From positions 1 through 59,679 of the forward strand of contig JAFKIY010000009.1 in assembly GCA_017306245.1 (NCBI GenBank): 59,679 nucleotides of DNA, given 5' to 3'. Source of the DNA: Micrococcales bacterium (GTDB taxonomy: Bacteria; Actinomycetota; Actinomycetes; Actinomycetales; Microbacteriaceae). The position numbers were made by a program, and so were the translations under genes. Positions 7,701-17,009 of the stretch are shown here, piece by piece (position 1 is the first letter of the stretch; every line of letters starts with the position of its first letter). The notes under the pieces are model-generated. The model did no database searches and had not been told where the DNA came from. It saw only the letters and a list, made by a program, of their open reading frames with translations.

Positions 7701-8441
7701 TTGGTCGCCTCAGATTCAACGCAGCTGAAAAAACATGAACTTGTTCGGCAGCACCTTAAGGCAAAGATCAATCAAGGTCTGGCACCGCACGAGAAGCTGC
7801 CCACCGAGCGAGACCTTGCGGAGCAGCTCAACGTCAATCGATTGACCATCCGCCACGCCCTCGGGGAACTCGAGCGGGAGGGTGTCATCTATCGGGTACA
7901 AGGGTCTGGCACGTTTGTCAGCGCGTCTCAGATCAGCAAATCCTTCGAGTTCACATCGTTCTCGGAGGACATGCGGATGCGCGATATGGTCCCCGGGTCG
8001 CTGTCGGCAGAACTCAGCGTCGAAGCCGCCGGTATGAAGGTTGGGTACGCCTTGAACCTCAGTCCGACAACGCCCGTCGTTCATGTGCGTCGTGTTCGGA
8101 CTGCCGACGAGGTCCCCATCTGCGTCGAGGACGTGTGCATTCCCCACGCGCTAGTGCCCGGCCTTGAAAACGGAATCAACGGGAACTCACTCTACGAGGA
8201 TCTCGCCGAGCGGTTCGCGATCACAGTCGAGCGGGCAGACCAGACGATTCAAGCGACAGTGCTGAATGAGTCCGACGCCGCCGAACTTCTCGTACCACCA
8301 TTCTCACCAGCGTTCCATGTTCAACGCACGGCGTTTGATTCGCGCGGCCGCGCCGTGGAGTATGCAGAGTCGTTGTACCGCGGAGACCGGTACTCCTATA
8401 CCGTGTCCATTACCCGGCCCGCCCACTTGCGCGAGACTTGA
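7701..8441 (+). CDS. GntR-family regulator, HutC/NagR subfamily (UTRA domain)
   Basis: A 246-aa regulator: winged helix-turn-helix at about residues 12-75 (KLPTERDLAEQLNVNRLTIR, then GVIYRVQGSGTFV) and a UTRA effector domain from about 85 to the end. The start is TTG at 7701 with GAGGA just upstream. Divergent from the amino-sugar importer and flanked by two matching palindromes, it is predicted to repress that operon until a phosphorylated amino sugar binds. Its stop overlaps the start of the next gene. Confidence 0.9.
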   Translation: MVASDSTQLKKHELVRQHLKAKINQGLAPHEKLPTERDLAEQLNVNRLTIRHALGELEREGVIYRVQGSGTFVSASQISKSFEFTSFSEDMRMRDMVPGSLSAELSVEAAGMKVGYALNLSPTTPVVHVRRVRTADEVPICVEDVCIPHALVPGLENGINGNSLYEDLAERFAITVERADQTIQATVLNESDAAELLVPPFSPAFHVQRTAFDSRGRAVEYAESLYRGDRYSYTVSITRPAHLRET

Positions 8442-9970
8442 CCGTGCCGACGCCTCCCGCCATGCGGATTGCACTCCTGCCGTTGGATGACAGGCCCGTC
8501 AACGTTTCACTCCCCCAGGACGTCGCCCGGGTTGCGGGAGCAGTGGTCGAAGTTCCACCTGCGAAGATTTTGCCAAACTACCGAACGCCGGGTGAAACGG
8601 GCAAGCTTTCCGCCTGGCTGCTCAACCGCGCCGAAGACTCCGCAATCGATCACCTCGTCGTCTCATTGGACATGCTGTGCTATGGCGGTCTCATTGGAGG
8701 CCGGGTAGGACATGACACGACAGAAACCGCACTCGCACGCCTCGATGTTCTGCGCACGATCCGGGAACGTCGACCAACTCTAAAGATCAGTGCGGTTTCG
8801 CTCGTGATGCGTGCGAGCAATTCGTATTCAGCTGCGGAAGAACCTGACTACTGGTCCACCTATGGCAAGGATCTTCACGATCTGGGTGCAAAAGTTCACA
8901 ATCTGGACGGACAGGCCGTTGTCTCACCTGTTTTCGAGGAAACCAAAGTTCCTTCTGACGTTGTCGCCGACTTCACCTTGCGGCGACTGCGCAATCACAT
9001 CGTCAATCTCACGGCACTTCGACTCGTAGAAGAGGGGACGCTGGATTTCCTCGCTGTGACTGCAGACGACACTGCCCGCCTTTCGGCGGGTTCTGCCGAG
9101 CAGGACTGGCTTCGACACTGGATGAGATTTCTCCCTCACGGCCAGACAGTCCTGATGTATCCGGGGGCGGACGAAGTGGGTGCCGTTCTCGTTGCGCGCG
9201 CTGTCGCCGATTTCGCCAACCTTTCGGTCGCGATTCGCGTCTCGTGCGCGGAGCCGGAAGGCCTTGACCGCGTTCCTTCCTATGAGAATGTTCCCTTGAC
9301 CGAATCAATCCGACGACAGGTCGCTGCTGCTGGCGCGTACGTCGTCGACCACGCAGCCGATGTGGTGCTCGTCGTTCATGCTCCCGACCCTGATCGACAT
9401 GATATGTGGAACCCGATTCCGCCGTCAGCACACGAGGATGCGGTGGACAGAACCGTTGACGCCGTCCAACGCGAGCTGAACGCCGGCAATTCGGTGGCGC
9501 TCGCAGATGTCCGGTATTCGAACGGCTGCGATATCGAGCTCGTCAGGAAGCTTGTTCAGTTGGGTCTCGTGGAGAAGCTCACGAGCTTCGGTGGTTGGAA
9601 TACCGCCGGGAACACCCTCGGCGGCGTCATTGCGACAGCCGTGGCTTACGTCACTGGAGCCGCCACGAGGAGCCTGGATTCGCGCGCGAAAGATCAAGCT
9701 CTTCTCACCAGGGTTCTGGATGACTTCGCCTATCAATCAATTATCCGGCAGGAAGTCGGCGCACAGCTATTCCACAACCACCTGCCGATGTCAGATGACC
9801 GAGCGGTGGTGGCAGCCGAGACAACCATTCGTGACCGCATGAATTACATGCTGGAGCATGAGCTGAATTCCCCCGGCTGGTTCGTAGCCGGGCTAGATCT
9901 TCCGTGGCGCCGCAGTTTCGAGGTTGGAATCGGGCTCAGAGACGCCCACCGTGGCGGCGGGAAATTCTGA
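8438..9970 (+). CDS. DUF4127 family protein
   Basis: A protein of about 510 aa whose core begins MRIALLPLDDRPVNVSLPQD and includes VSLDMLCYGGLIGGRVG, SLVMRASNSYSAAEEPDYW, TADDTARL, YPGADEVG and ADVRYSNGCDIELV, the layout of DUF4127 proteins. The biochemical role of the family is not established; members often sit beside carbohydrate importers. The TTG at 8438 overlaps the GntR stop; GTG 8444 or ATG 8462 are equally possible. Co-transcription with the GntR regulator ties it to amino-sugar use. Confidence 0.85.
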   Translation: MTVPTPPAMRIALLPLDDRPVNVSLPQDVARVAGAVVEVPPAKILPNYRTPGETGKLSAWLLNRAEDSAIDHLVVSLDMLCYGGLIGGRVGHDTTETALARLDVLRTIRERRPTLKISAVSLVMRASNSYSAAEEPDYWSTYGKDLHDLGAKVHNLDGQAVVSPVFEETKVPSDVVADFTLRRLRNHIVNLTALRLVEEGTLDFLAVTADDTARLSAGSAEQDWLRHWMRFLPHGQTVLMYPGADEVGAVLVARAVADFANLSVAIRVSCAEPEGLDRVPSYENVPLTESIRRQVAAAGAYVVDHAADVVLVVHAPDPDRHDMWNPIPPSAHEDAVDRTVDAVQRELNAGNSVALADVRYSNGCDIELVRKLVQLGLVEKLTSFGGWNTAGNTLGGVIATAVAYVTGAATRSLDSRAKDQALLTRVLDDFAYQSIIRQEVGAQLFHNHLPMSDDRAVVAAETTIRDRMNYMLEHELNSPGWFVAGLDLPWRRSFEVGIGLRDAHRGGGKF

Positions 9971-9991
9971 GAAGCCACGTACTAAAGAAAG

Positions 9992-10081
9992 TGGCGGTAC
10001 CGGTGGGATTTGAACCCACGGTGGGCGTTAACCCACACAACTTTTCGAGAGTTGCACCTTCGGCCGCTCGGACACGGTACC
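9992..10081 (-). tRNA. tRNA-Ser (anticodon CGA)
   Basis: The minus strand gives a 90-nt class II tRNA: acceptor GGTACCG paired with CGGTACC, discriminator G and encoded CCA. The anticodon loop is CTCGAAA (anticodon CGA), there is a long variable arm (GTGGGTTAACGCCCAC), and the T arm carries GGTTCAAATCC. The long variable arm and anticodon together make it a serine tRNA. Confidence 0.95.
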
Positions 10082-10126
10082 GGGGAAGAGTTTAGTACAG
10101 GACGGCGCGAGGCTCGACCGGGCCGT

Positions 10127-10546
10127 TCAGCGGGAACGGACTTCGGTGACTCGCACGTAATACCCGTCAGGATCGATGAGCCGGAAATCCCGAACACCCC
10201 ACGGGCGATCGACGAGCGGCTCCCACGCGCCGCCCAACCCGCTTGCGACCTCGCGTGCCCGGTCGAATGCCTCGATGACATCGGCAACCTCAACGACAAT
10301 CTCCACTCCGACTCCCCGGGGCCCGGACAGCCTCTCCTTGCTGAAGTGGTGGTCAGGGCGGAGATTGTCGGCGGTTTGCACGCCGATGGTCACCGCACCC
10401 GACCGAAGCGGGATATATCCGTCATACGACCAAGCGTCAGGCGGCACCAGCCCGAGGGTTGCTTCGTAAAACCGGACCGTGGCCGTGATGTCGGCGACAA
10501 ACAATTCGAATCGCAGACCGACGATTTTTGGTGCGACCCCGACCAT
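10127..10546 (-). CDS. VOC-superfamily (glyoxalase/bleomycin-resistance fold) protein
   Basis: A 139-aa single-module VOC protein: FVADITATVRFYEATLGL near the N-terminus and a C-terminal DFRLIDPDGYYVRVTE. The metal-ligand pattern is incomplete by eye, so the substrate is unknown. It follows the enzyme I gene by 25 nt on the same strand and may be the last gene of the PTS operon. Confidence 0.8.
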   Translation of the reverse strand: MVGVAPKIVGLRFELFVADITATVRFYEATLGLVPPDAWSYDGYIPLRSGAVTIGVQTADNLRPDHHFSKERLSGPRGVGVEIVVEVADVIEAFDRAREVASGLGGAWEPLVDRPWGVRDFRLIDPDGYYVRVTEVRSR

Positions 10547-10571
10547 GTGTACTCCGTTCGTCCGAGAGTGG

Positions 10572-12227
10572 TCAGCGTGGCGGCCGGGGAAGTGCCGCCC
10601 GGACCTGGCTCCGCGCCTCCCCCGCGCTCGTCCCGTTCACGGCAATCGCGGCAAGCGCCCGAGCCTCCGCCAGGCTGTATCGTGCCAACGTCGCACGCAC
10701 ATCCCTGAGCGCGTTCGGCACCATTGACAGGCTCGTCACGCCGAGCCCCACGAGAACGACCGCGAGGAGCGGATCGGATGCGGCCTCGCCGCACACGCTG
10801 AGCGGCTTTCCCGACGCTGTGGCAGCATTCCCGACTATCCGGATGAGACGAAGCACAGCCGGATGCCAGGGGTCCTGATAGGCGGCGACCGCGCCGTTTT
10901 GGCGATCCGCGGCGAGCGCATACTGGGTGAGGTCGTTGGTTCCGATGCTGACGAAATCCACCGCCTCGAAAACCTGGTCCGCCACAATCGCGCACGACGG
11001 CACCTCGATCATCACACCCACCGTTTTCACGCCGTGCTCGCGCGCCAGGCTGGCGAACTGCTTCGCTTCGGCGGCATCGGCAATCATCGGAGCCATCACC
11101 CAGAGATCGGAGGGAACTGCCTCCGACGCCGCAGCGAGCGCGGTGAGCTGGTCACGCAGCAACTGCTCGTGCCTGATGGCGGTGCGGATTCCCCGCACTC
11201 CGAGAGCCGGGTTCTCTTCGGCATCCATGGGGAGGAACGCCAGCGGTTTGTCGGCCCCGGCATCAAGTGTTCGGGCGACGGTTTTCCGCCCTTCCATCGC
11301 CTTCAGAATCTCCGTGTAGCTCGCGGCCTGCGCTTCGACCGTTGGTGCCTCCTGCTCTTCGAAGAAAAGGAATTCCGTGCGAAGAAGCCCCACCCCTTCG
11401 GCCCCTTTGGCGAGCGCATTCTCCACGTTGCCGAGGGACCCGACATTCGCGAACAGCGGCACAGCCGTCCCATCGGACAGCTGGCCTGCGCTCAGATCGC
11501 CGTCGTCGTCCTCCTGCACCATGAGAGCGCGAACCTCGGCGACTCGCCCGGCGCTCGGCGAACCCTCGATGGTTCCCTCCGCCGCATCGACGACGACAAT
11601 CTCTCCATCGGGGATGTCCAGCACTCCTTCGGCGGAAACGACCGCGACCAGACCCTTGGCGCGGGCAAGGATGGCGGTGTGCGCCGTCGGACTGCCGCCG
11701 GAGGTCACGAGGGCGAGCACGCAACTCAAATCGAGCAGCGCCGTGTCGGCTGGCGAAAGGTCCTCCGCGATGAGAATGTACGGCTCGTCGCATTCCGGCA
11801 GCTCGCCATAGGGCACATCCATGAGGGCGGCGACGGTCCGGCGCGAAACGTCGACGAGGTCGCCCGCACGCTCCGCCTGCGTGCCTCCCAGCGACTTGAG
11901 CATCAACACGAACGCACCGAACGCGTGGAACACGGCCCACTCGGCGGTTTTCCGCTGCACGAGCTGAGCCTCGATGTCGTCCCAGACGTCGGGGTCGCGC
12001 GCCATCATCGCTTGGGCGGCGAGAACATCGTGGGCCTCACCGCCCGCGTGCTTCGCCCGTGATTCCAGTTCCGCAGCAACCGACTCCAACGCCGTTTTCG
12101 CCCGAACCCGCTCCTCCTCGACGGAGAGTGCGGAAACCGTGTCGGTCGGGTCCGGTGCGGTGTTGAACATCCGCCGTACCGGACCGACCACGATCCCCAG
12201 GCCAACGCCCAGCCCCTGATAGTTCAC
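10572..12227 (-). CDS. ptsI: PTS enzyme I (phosphoenolpyruvate-protein phosphotransferase)
   Basis: A 551-aa enzyme I. The phosphoryl-accepting His lies in TSGGSPTAHTAILARAKG around residue 190. The PEP-binding barrel follows with GVGLLRTEFLFFEEQEAP, ARTLDAGADKPLAF, GVRGIRTAIRHEQLL, MIEVPSCAIVADQ and SIGTNDLTQYALAADRQNG. It passes phosphate from PEP to HPr. It is 15 nt downstream of HPr, at the distal end of the PTS operon, so the pathway carries its own general components. Confidence 0.96.
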   Translation of the reverse strand: MNYQGLGVGLGIVVGPVRRMFNTAPDPTDTVSALSVEEERVRAKTALESVAAELESRAKHAGGEAHDVLAAQAMMARDPDVWDDIEAQLVQRKTAEWAVFHAFGAFVLMLKSLGGTQAERAGDLVDVSRRTVAALMDVPYGELPECDEPYILIAEDLSPADTALLDLSCVLALVTSGGSPTAHTAILARAKGLVAVVSAEGVLDIPDGEIVVVDAAEGTIEGSPSAGRVAEVRALMVQEDDDGDLSAGQLSDGTAVPLFANVGSLGNVENALAKGAEGVGLLRTEFLFFEEQEAPTVEAQAASYTEILKAMEGRKTVARTLDAGADKPLAFLPMDAEENPALGVRGIRTAIRHEQLLRDQLTALAAASEAVPSDLWVMAPMIADAAEAKQFASLAREHGVKTVGVMIEVPSCAIVADQVFEAVDFVSIGTNDLTQYALAADRQNGAVAAYQDPWHPAVLRLIRIVGNAATASGKPLSVCGEAASDPLLAVVLVGLGVTSLSMVPNALRDVRATLARYSLAEARALAAIAVNGTSAGEARSQVRAALPRPPR

Positions 12228-12242
12228 GGCGCAAGACCTGCC

Positions 12243-12569
12243 CTAGTCGTCGGTCTCGTCGGCATCCTCATGGTCAAGTTCCCTCGCCACAAGTTCGGCC
12301 ATCTCGCGCACCGAATCCTCGGCACCGTCACCCGTCGACTCCACCACGACAACATCGCCGTGGCAGAAATTCTGGTACAGCACCTTCACGATGCTGCGCG
12401 CGTTCACTGCCTGGCCGTCCGGTTTGCGAAGCGTCACCGGCGGCTCGAGAGTTCCGGCGAGCGCCACCACCATGGCGGCTGGTCTGGCGTGAAGGCCAGA
12501 TTTCGATCCCACGACGACTTCCGCGCTGATCACGCCCGACTCCTCCTTGAGTTCGATTTCGATATTCAT
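12243..12569 (-). CDS. ptsH: HPr phosphocarrier protein
   Basis: A 108-aa HPr, longer than the usual 85-90 aa because of an acidic C-terminal tail (LDHEDADETDD) and a short N-terminal extension. The active His is in VVGSKSGLHARPAAMVV; a Ser at the regulatory position is present (NARSIVKVLYQN), but the flanking residues differ from the Firmicutes S46 motif. It carries phosphate from enzyme I to the IIA of the same operon. Confidence 0.92.
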   Translation of the reverse strand: MNIEIELKEESGVISAEVVVGSKSGLHARPAAMVVALAGTLEPPVTLRKPDGQAVNARSIVKVLYQNFCHGDVVVVESTGDGAEDSVREMAELVARELDHEDADETDD

Positions 12570-12583
12570 TGCTTCGTTTCGAG

Positions 12584-14071
12584 TCAACTGCCGGATGGTG
12601 CGGATGTTCGCGTGAAGATGTTCTTCGTCTGAAGATACTTCTCCATGCCCACGCCGCCAACTCCACTGGTCTTGTAGCCTTGCGACGGCGCCTGGAGTCC
12701 ACCCGGCGCAAACCACTGGTTGATGTACACCTGACCAGCCTGCAGTTCGCGCGCAGCCTTCTCTGCGCTGTCGACGCTCGTCGTGAAGATGCCGGACGCC
12801 AGACCGTACTTCGTGTCGTTGGCAATCTCGAGCGCCTCATCCAGTGAATCCACCGGGGTGAGCGTCACCACGGGGCCGAAGATCTCTTCCCTCGCGATCG
12901 TGCAACGCGGTGCCACATTGCCGAACACCGTCGGCGGAACGAACCATCCGGCGGAGCGGAGGTCGTCCGAATACCGCTCGCCGCCGGCGAGGAGCTCGCC
13001 TTCCCCGCTGGAAATCGCGTTGTCGATGTAACCCCAGATCTTGCCGTAGTGGTCCTCGCCGACGACAGGACCCATCGCGGTGCTCTCCAGAAGGGGGTCA
13101 CCCACCTCGCGAGACTCCGCCTCCGCGACGAGCCGCGCGCTGAATTCGTCGTAGATGCCGCGCTGGACGAGAATCCTCGACCCGCACACGCACACCTGCC
13201 CCGAATTCGAGAACGCGCCCATGGTGCTCCACATGACGGCCGTGTCCAGGTCGGCGTCGTCGAGCACGATGTTGGGGTTCTTCCCGCCCAACTCGAGCGA
13301 CACGCGCTTCACCTGAGAGGCGGTGTCCTGCAGAACGCGCACGCCGGTCTCGATACCGCCGGTGAGCGACACCATGGCCACGTCCGGGTGCTTGACTAGC
13401 TGAGCGCCCACGCGCGAGCCCCTGCCGTTGATCACCGTCAGCACTCCGGGCGGGAGCACATCGGCCACAAGCGAAGCAAGATAACTGAACGACGCCGAGG
13501 CCAACTCGGACGGCTTCATGATCGCCACATTACCTGCCGCGAGGATTGCGGCCATCCGCTGCACGCCCGTCCACAGCGGCCCGTTCCAGGGGAGAACTTC
13601 CAGCACGACACCATACGGCTCAAGTCGCGAACGATGGCTCACCATCGGGTCGCCGACGTCAACGCTCCGGCCGCCCAAATCCTGGGCGCGGCCCGCGAAG
13701 TACGCGAGCGCCGAGAGCGACACCGGCATGTCGGAGTAACGCACCGCGGTGACCGGTTTACCGATATCCACGGCGTCGAGGAACTCGAAGTCCGCGGCAT
13801 GGTTCTCCATGATGTCGGCGATCTTCAGCAGGTACTTCCCGCGCTCGAAGCCGGTCAAACCGGCCCACTCGGGAGCCGCCTCACGGGCTGCCGCGACCGC
13901 GCGATCCACCATCGCCTCGTCGGGCACGGCGAACCGGCCGACAACGCGCTTGTCGCGCGATGACGTGATGTCCGACGTTTCCCCGTCGGTGATCAGTTCG
14001 CCCGCGACGAGCATGGGAAGCGTCTGGTCGAGAAGCGCCCAGCGCGCATCAGTCAGCAATGCGGTACTCAT
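12584..14071 (-). CDS. NAD(P)-dependent aldehyde dehydrogenase
   Basis: A 495-aa ALDH-superfamily enzyme. Visible are LEVLPWNGPLWTGVQRMA (substrate/cofactor loop), IMKPSELAS, the general-base Glu in SLELGGKNPNIVLDDAD, the catalytic Cys in NSGQVCVCGSRILVQ and EEIFGPVVTLTPVD. It would oxidise an aldehyde made in the pathway, plausibly the non-DHAP product of the upstream aldolase. Its start overlaps the aldolase stop by 4 nt. Confidence 0.92.
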   Translation of the reverse strand: MSTALLTDARWALLDQTLPMLVAGELITDGETSDITSSRDKRVVGRFAVPDEAMVDRAVAAAREAAPEWAGLTGFERGKYLLKIADIMENHAADFEFLDAVDIGKPVTAVRYSDMPVSLSALAYFAGRAQDLGGRSVDVGDPMVSHRSRLEPYGVVLEVLPWNGPLWTGVQRMAAILAAGNVAIMKPSELASASFSYLASLVADVLPPGVLTVINGRGSRVGAQLVKHPDVAMVSLTGGIETGVRVLQDTASQVKRVSLELGGKNPNIVLDDADLDTAVMWSTMGAFSNSGQVCVCGSRILVQRGIYDEFSARLVAEAESREVGDPLLESTAMGPVVGEDHYGKIWGYIDNAISSGEGELLAGGERYSDDLRSAGWFVPPTVFGNVAPRCTIAREEIFGPVVTLTPVDSLDEALEIANDTKYGLASGIFTTSVDSAEKAARELQAGQVYINQWFAPGGLQAPSQGYKTSGVGGVGMEKYLQTKNIFTRTSAPSGS

Positions 14072-14823
14072 TTCTTCGCCGCCGAAACCGCCTGCTCCAC
14101 GGAAGCGTTCTCGTGGAGGATCGCATTCAGCCCGCGCACCACGCCGCCGGGGTTCTTCGACGACCAGATGTTCGTGCCGACCGCGACGCCGAGGACTCCG
14201 GCGTGGTTGATAGCGTCCCAGATCGGTCCGTAGAACTCCTCCAGGGAGTCTTTCGCGTGCCCGCCGAGGATGATGACCGGCACACCGGCGTAGTCGACGA
14301 CCTTGCGCATCGACTCCGGGTCGCCCGTGTAGAACGTCTTGATCATGTCCGCGCCCGTTTCGGCCGCGACCCGCGCGCCGGCGGCAATAATGTCCGGCGT
14401 GCGCATGTCGCCGCGGGAGAATCCGCCGGGGACGGGCTCTGCGAGGTAGGGCAGGCCGACCGCGGACGCCCGAGCGGCCAGAGCTGCAGAGCGGTTCACG
14501 CCGTCGTCGTCGCCGAACGGATACACCATCGCCTTCACGCCGTCCGCGCCGACTGCGAGCGCGCGACCCACGGCGTCATCGAGGAACGGCGCGGCGGTGT
14601 CCACGCTCACGACCACGGAGGACCGGCCGAACTCCTCGTCATGGCGCTGCGCAGAACCGATTGGCGAGAGGAAGGCATCCGCGCCAGCAGCAACCGAGTC
14701 GCTGATCGTCTTTCCGTAGTTGACAAGGCCGTCTACCGGTGCCTGCAGGAATGCGGTGTGGTCCATGGCGACCATCAACATGCGTCCGTCCGCCCCGAAG
14801 ATCTGCTTCATTTTGCGCTTCAT
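14068..14823 (-). CDS. Class I aldolase of the DhnA/LsrF/DeoC type
   Basis: A 251-aa TIM barrel. MLMVAMDHTAFLQAP, VGADGVKAMVYPFGDD, LPYLAEPVPGG, the Schiff-base Lys in ETGADMIKTFYTGD and VIILGGHAKDS correspond to the DhnA-type aldolase/LsrF fold, which cleaves phosphorylated keto-sugars. Translationally coupled to the aldehyde dehydrogenase. With the PTS and dehydrogenase, it fits a scheme in which a polyol phosphate is oxidised, then cleaved. The exact substrate cannot be read from sequence. Confidence 0.85.
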   Translation of the reverse strand: MKRKMKQIFGADGRMLMVAMDHTAFLQAPVDGLVNYGKTISDSVAAGADAFLSPIGSAQRHDEEFGRSSVVVSVDTAAPFLDDAVGRALAVGADGVKAMVYPFGDDDGVNRSAALAARASAVGLPYLAEPVPGGFSRGDMRTPDIIAAGARVAAETGADMIKTFYTGDPESMRKVVDYAGVPVIILGGHAKDSLEEFYGPIWDAINHAGVLGVAVGTNIWSSKNPGGVVRGLNAILHENASVEQAVSAAKK

Positions 14824-14888
14824 TGGTTTCTCCCTCTATTACGTTGCTGTGTGTGCAGTGATTGGTTTGTGTTCTGTGAGCGGAATCG

Positions 14889-15950
14889 TCACGCTTCGAC
14901 GATGATCCGGTAGGTGCCCGGCAGGATCGCCTCGTCGAGTGCCGCGCTGAGGTTCGACAGCGGGTAGCGGTTCTGGATAAGCGGCGTGAGGTCGACCTGG
15001 CCCTGGCGGATCAGTTTCGCCGCGGTGTAAAAGTCCTGCTTTTCGCTCGAAACCACGCCGATGATGCGCTTCTCATTGTTGTGCAGGGCATTCGGCCCGA
15101 CCTCGATCGGCGTTTCGGGATGCGCTGATGCGAACACCACGAACGTGCCGCGCGGCGCGATCATCTGCATGCCCTGTTCGTTGGCAACCCGGTGGCCGAT
15201 CGCGGCGATCACGATGTCCGCGCCGCGTCCGTCGGTGAGGTCCATCACGGTGGCGATCGGATCCTGCTTCGATGCGTCGATCGTGACATCAGCGCCCATG
15301 GCCTTGGCCTTCGCCAGTCGATCGGCGTCAATTTCCGACACGATCACGCGGGCGCCATGCTTCTTCATCGCTATGAGGTTCATGAGCCCCATGGTCCCGG
15401 CCCCCAGAATGACCACATCGTTGCCGACCTGGGCGCCGGACAGCCGCGCGGCGTGCAGCGCGCACGAGAGCGGTTCCGAGAGGCAGCCGATCTCCGCGGG
15501 GACGTCGCCGATCGGAAACAGTCCATCCGCCGGATGGATCTTCAGTTCCGCGAATCCGCCGGGGCCCCACCCCTCGGCATAGTCGACGGCACCTCCGTAA
15601 TGTTCGGCGCAGACGCGGTCCTTTCCGGTGTAGCACCAGTGGCAGCTCCCGCAGGACGACGCACCGAGGGCGACCCGGTCGCCGATGGAAAGCTGTCCGC
15701 GGTATCCGGGGCCAAACGAAACGATCGTGCCCGCGACCTCGTGCCCGCCGATGAATGGGAACTTGTTGTCCTGCGCCCCGCTGTACGTGCGCTGCTCCCA
15801 GGTGCAAATGGCTGTCGCCTCGATGCGGACCAGCGCTTCGCCGTAGCCGGGGGTGAGTGTGGGGATATCGACGAGTTCGACCTCACCGACCCCGGTAATC
15901 GTCCCCGCGCGAAAGCTGCTTTTTACTTCGGTGTCTACGGTGGTTGTCAT
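14889..15950 (-). CDS. Zinc-dependent MDR alcohol/polyol dehydrogenase
   Basis: A 353-aa medium-chain dehydrogenase starting MTTTVDTEVKSS. The GroES-like domain has GGHEVAGTIVSFGPGYRG and the structural zinc cluster CGSCHWCYTGKDRVC. The Rossmann fold is VVILGAGTMGLMNLIAMK. The usual catalytic-zinc Cys is preserved in TAICTWEQRTYSG, and CLSEPLSCALHA is the typical sorbitol-dehydrogenase-like E-P-L-x-C-x-L-H region. It probably oxidises the PTS-imported polyol phosphate to a keto-sugar phosphate. Its ATG overlaps the transporter stop by 4 nt. Confidence 0.88.
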   Translation of the reverse strand: MTTTVDTEVKSSFRAGTITGVGEVELVDIPTLTPGYGEALVRIEATAICTWEQRTYSGAQDNKFPFIGGHEVAGTIVSFGPGYRGQLSIGDRVALGASSCGSCHWCYTGKDRVCAEHYGGAVDYAEGWGPGGFAELKIHPADGLFPIGDVPAEIGCLSEPLSCALHAARLSGAQVGNDVVILGAGTMGLMNLIAMKKHGARVIVSEIDADRLAKAKAMGADVTIDASKQDPIATVMDLTDGRGADIVIAAIGHRVANEQGMQMIAPRGTFVVFASAHPETPIEVGPNALHNNEKRIIGVVSSEKQDFYTAAKLIRQGQVDLTPLIQNRYPLSNLSAALDEAILPGTYRIIVEA

Positions 15951-16999
15951 TTTCTGCCTTCTTCCATCGCTTGAAAAGCGTCTGTAGTGGGGTTGATGGT
16001 GTTGGGAAAGTTGAGTGGCGGTTCGCCGACGGGTTGAACGCGGTCGGTTGGTCGCTTCTGTGCGACCAGCACGCCGGCGATGATGATCGCGGCGCCGATG
16101 ATCACGGCGGCCGCGATCTCCTCGTGGAAGACGAGCCACGCGATGATGATGCCGAAGACGATCACCATGCTGCTGAGCGCGCTGACCGCGGTTACCGTGG
16201 TGAATCGCACCGCGAGAGTGATGGATGCCAGCGCCACGGCGTTTACGGTGCCCGCGAGCACGAGCACCAGGATTTGGGACGGCGTGAGGGCGCTGTAGAC
16301 GAGGTCGAAACGACCGCCGCTGCGGACAGCAACCGTGATGACGAGGGCGATGACCCCGCCGAAGTTGGTCATGGCCAGCGCGGTAATGAACATGCGGGGC
16401 CGACGCTGCACGGTGCGGCTCGCCGCATTGGAGATCGTGTAGCAAACCCCGGCTCCGAAGCTGAAAAGGAAGCCAAGGACTGCGACGAATCCCGCCTGAA
16501 TGCTGCCGAATCCGGGCAGGGCCACCACGGTGAGACCCGCGGCGACTATGGCGACCCCGGCCATTTGCCAGCGGTTCGGCGGCTCACGCAACACGAGTGC
16601 CGAAATGAGCGTCCCCCCGATGACGATTCCTCCCTGGCTCGCGGCGGTGGCAACCGCCAGCCCCACCCAGTCGAGGCCGGAAAAGAGCAGGACGTTACCG
16701 ACGAGGAAGCTGATGACCCCTGCAACCATGAGCACTCCGACCCACTTCGCACCGATGAATTCGGCCGACCGCGGCCGAAGCGCAGGCGGGCGAAGAATGA
16801 GGAGCGCGACGCTGGCGATGACCAGAAGCGGGAGCTGCCGGATCAGCGAACCCGCGAAGGGGTCGACATCCGCCGCGACCGAACGCAGTAGCGCGTTGAC
16901 GGTTGCGTAGGACGCGGCGGCAAGCAGGGCGAGCATGGCCCCGATGCTTGCTGCTGAGCGAGTTTTCGCCCACCCCGTTGCGGGACGCTGATCCGACAT
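15947..16999 (-). CDS. EamA/DMT-superfamily membrane transporter
   Basis: A 350-aa protein with about ten hydrophobic segments in two EamA-like halves, for example AMLALLAAASYATVNALLRS and SALSSMVIVFGIIIAWLVFH. The start at 16999 has AAGGAAA upstream. It lies 10 nt after IID and overlaps the dehydrogenase. A drug/metabolite transporter inside a PTS catabolic operon is unusual: it may export a dead-end product or import a related compound. Confidence 0.85.
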   Translation of the reverse strand: MSDQRPATGWAKTRSAASIGAMLALLAAASYATVNALLRSVAADVDPFAGSLIRQLPLLVIASVALLILRPPALRPRSAEFIGAKWVGVLMVAGVISFLVGNVLLFSGLDWVGLAVATAASQGGIVIGGTLISALVLREPPNRWQMAGVAIVAAGLTVVALPGFGSIQAGFVAVLGFLFSFGAGVCYTISNAASRTVQRRPRMFITALAMTNFGGVIALVITVAVRSGGRFDLVYSALTPSQILVLVLAGTVNAVALASITLAVRFTTVTAVSALSSMVIVFGIIIAWLVFHEEIAAAVIIGAAIIIAGVLVAQKRPTDRVQPVGEPPLNFPNTINPTTDAFQAMEEGRK

Positions 17000-17009
17000 G
17001 CGATTTTCC

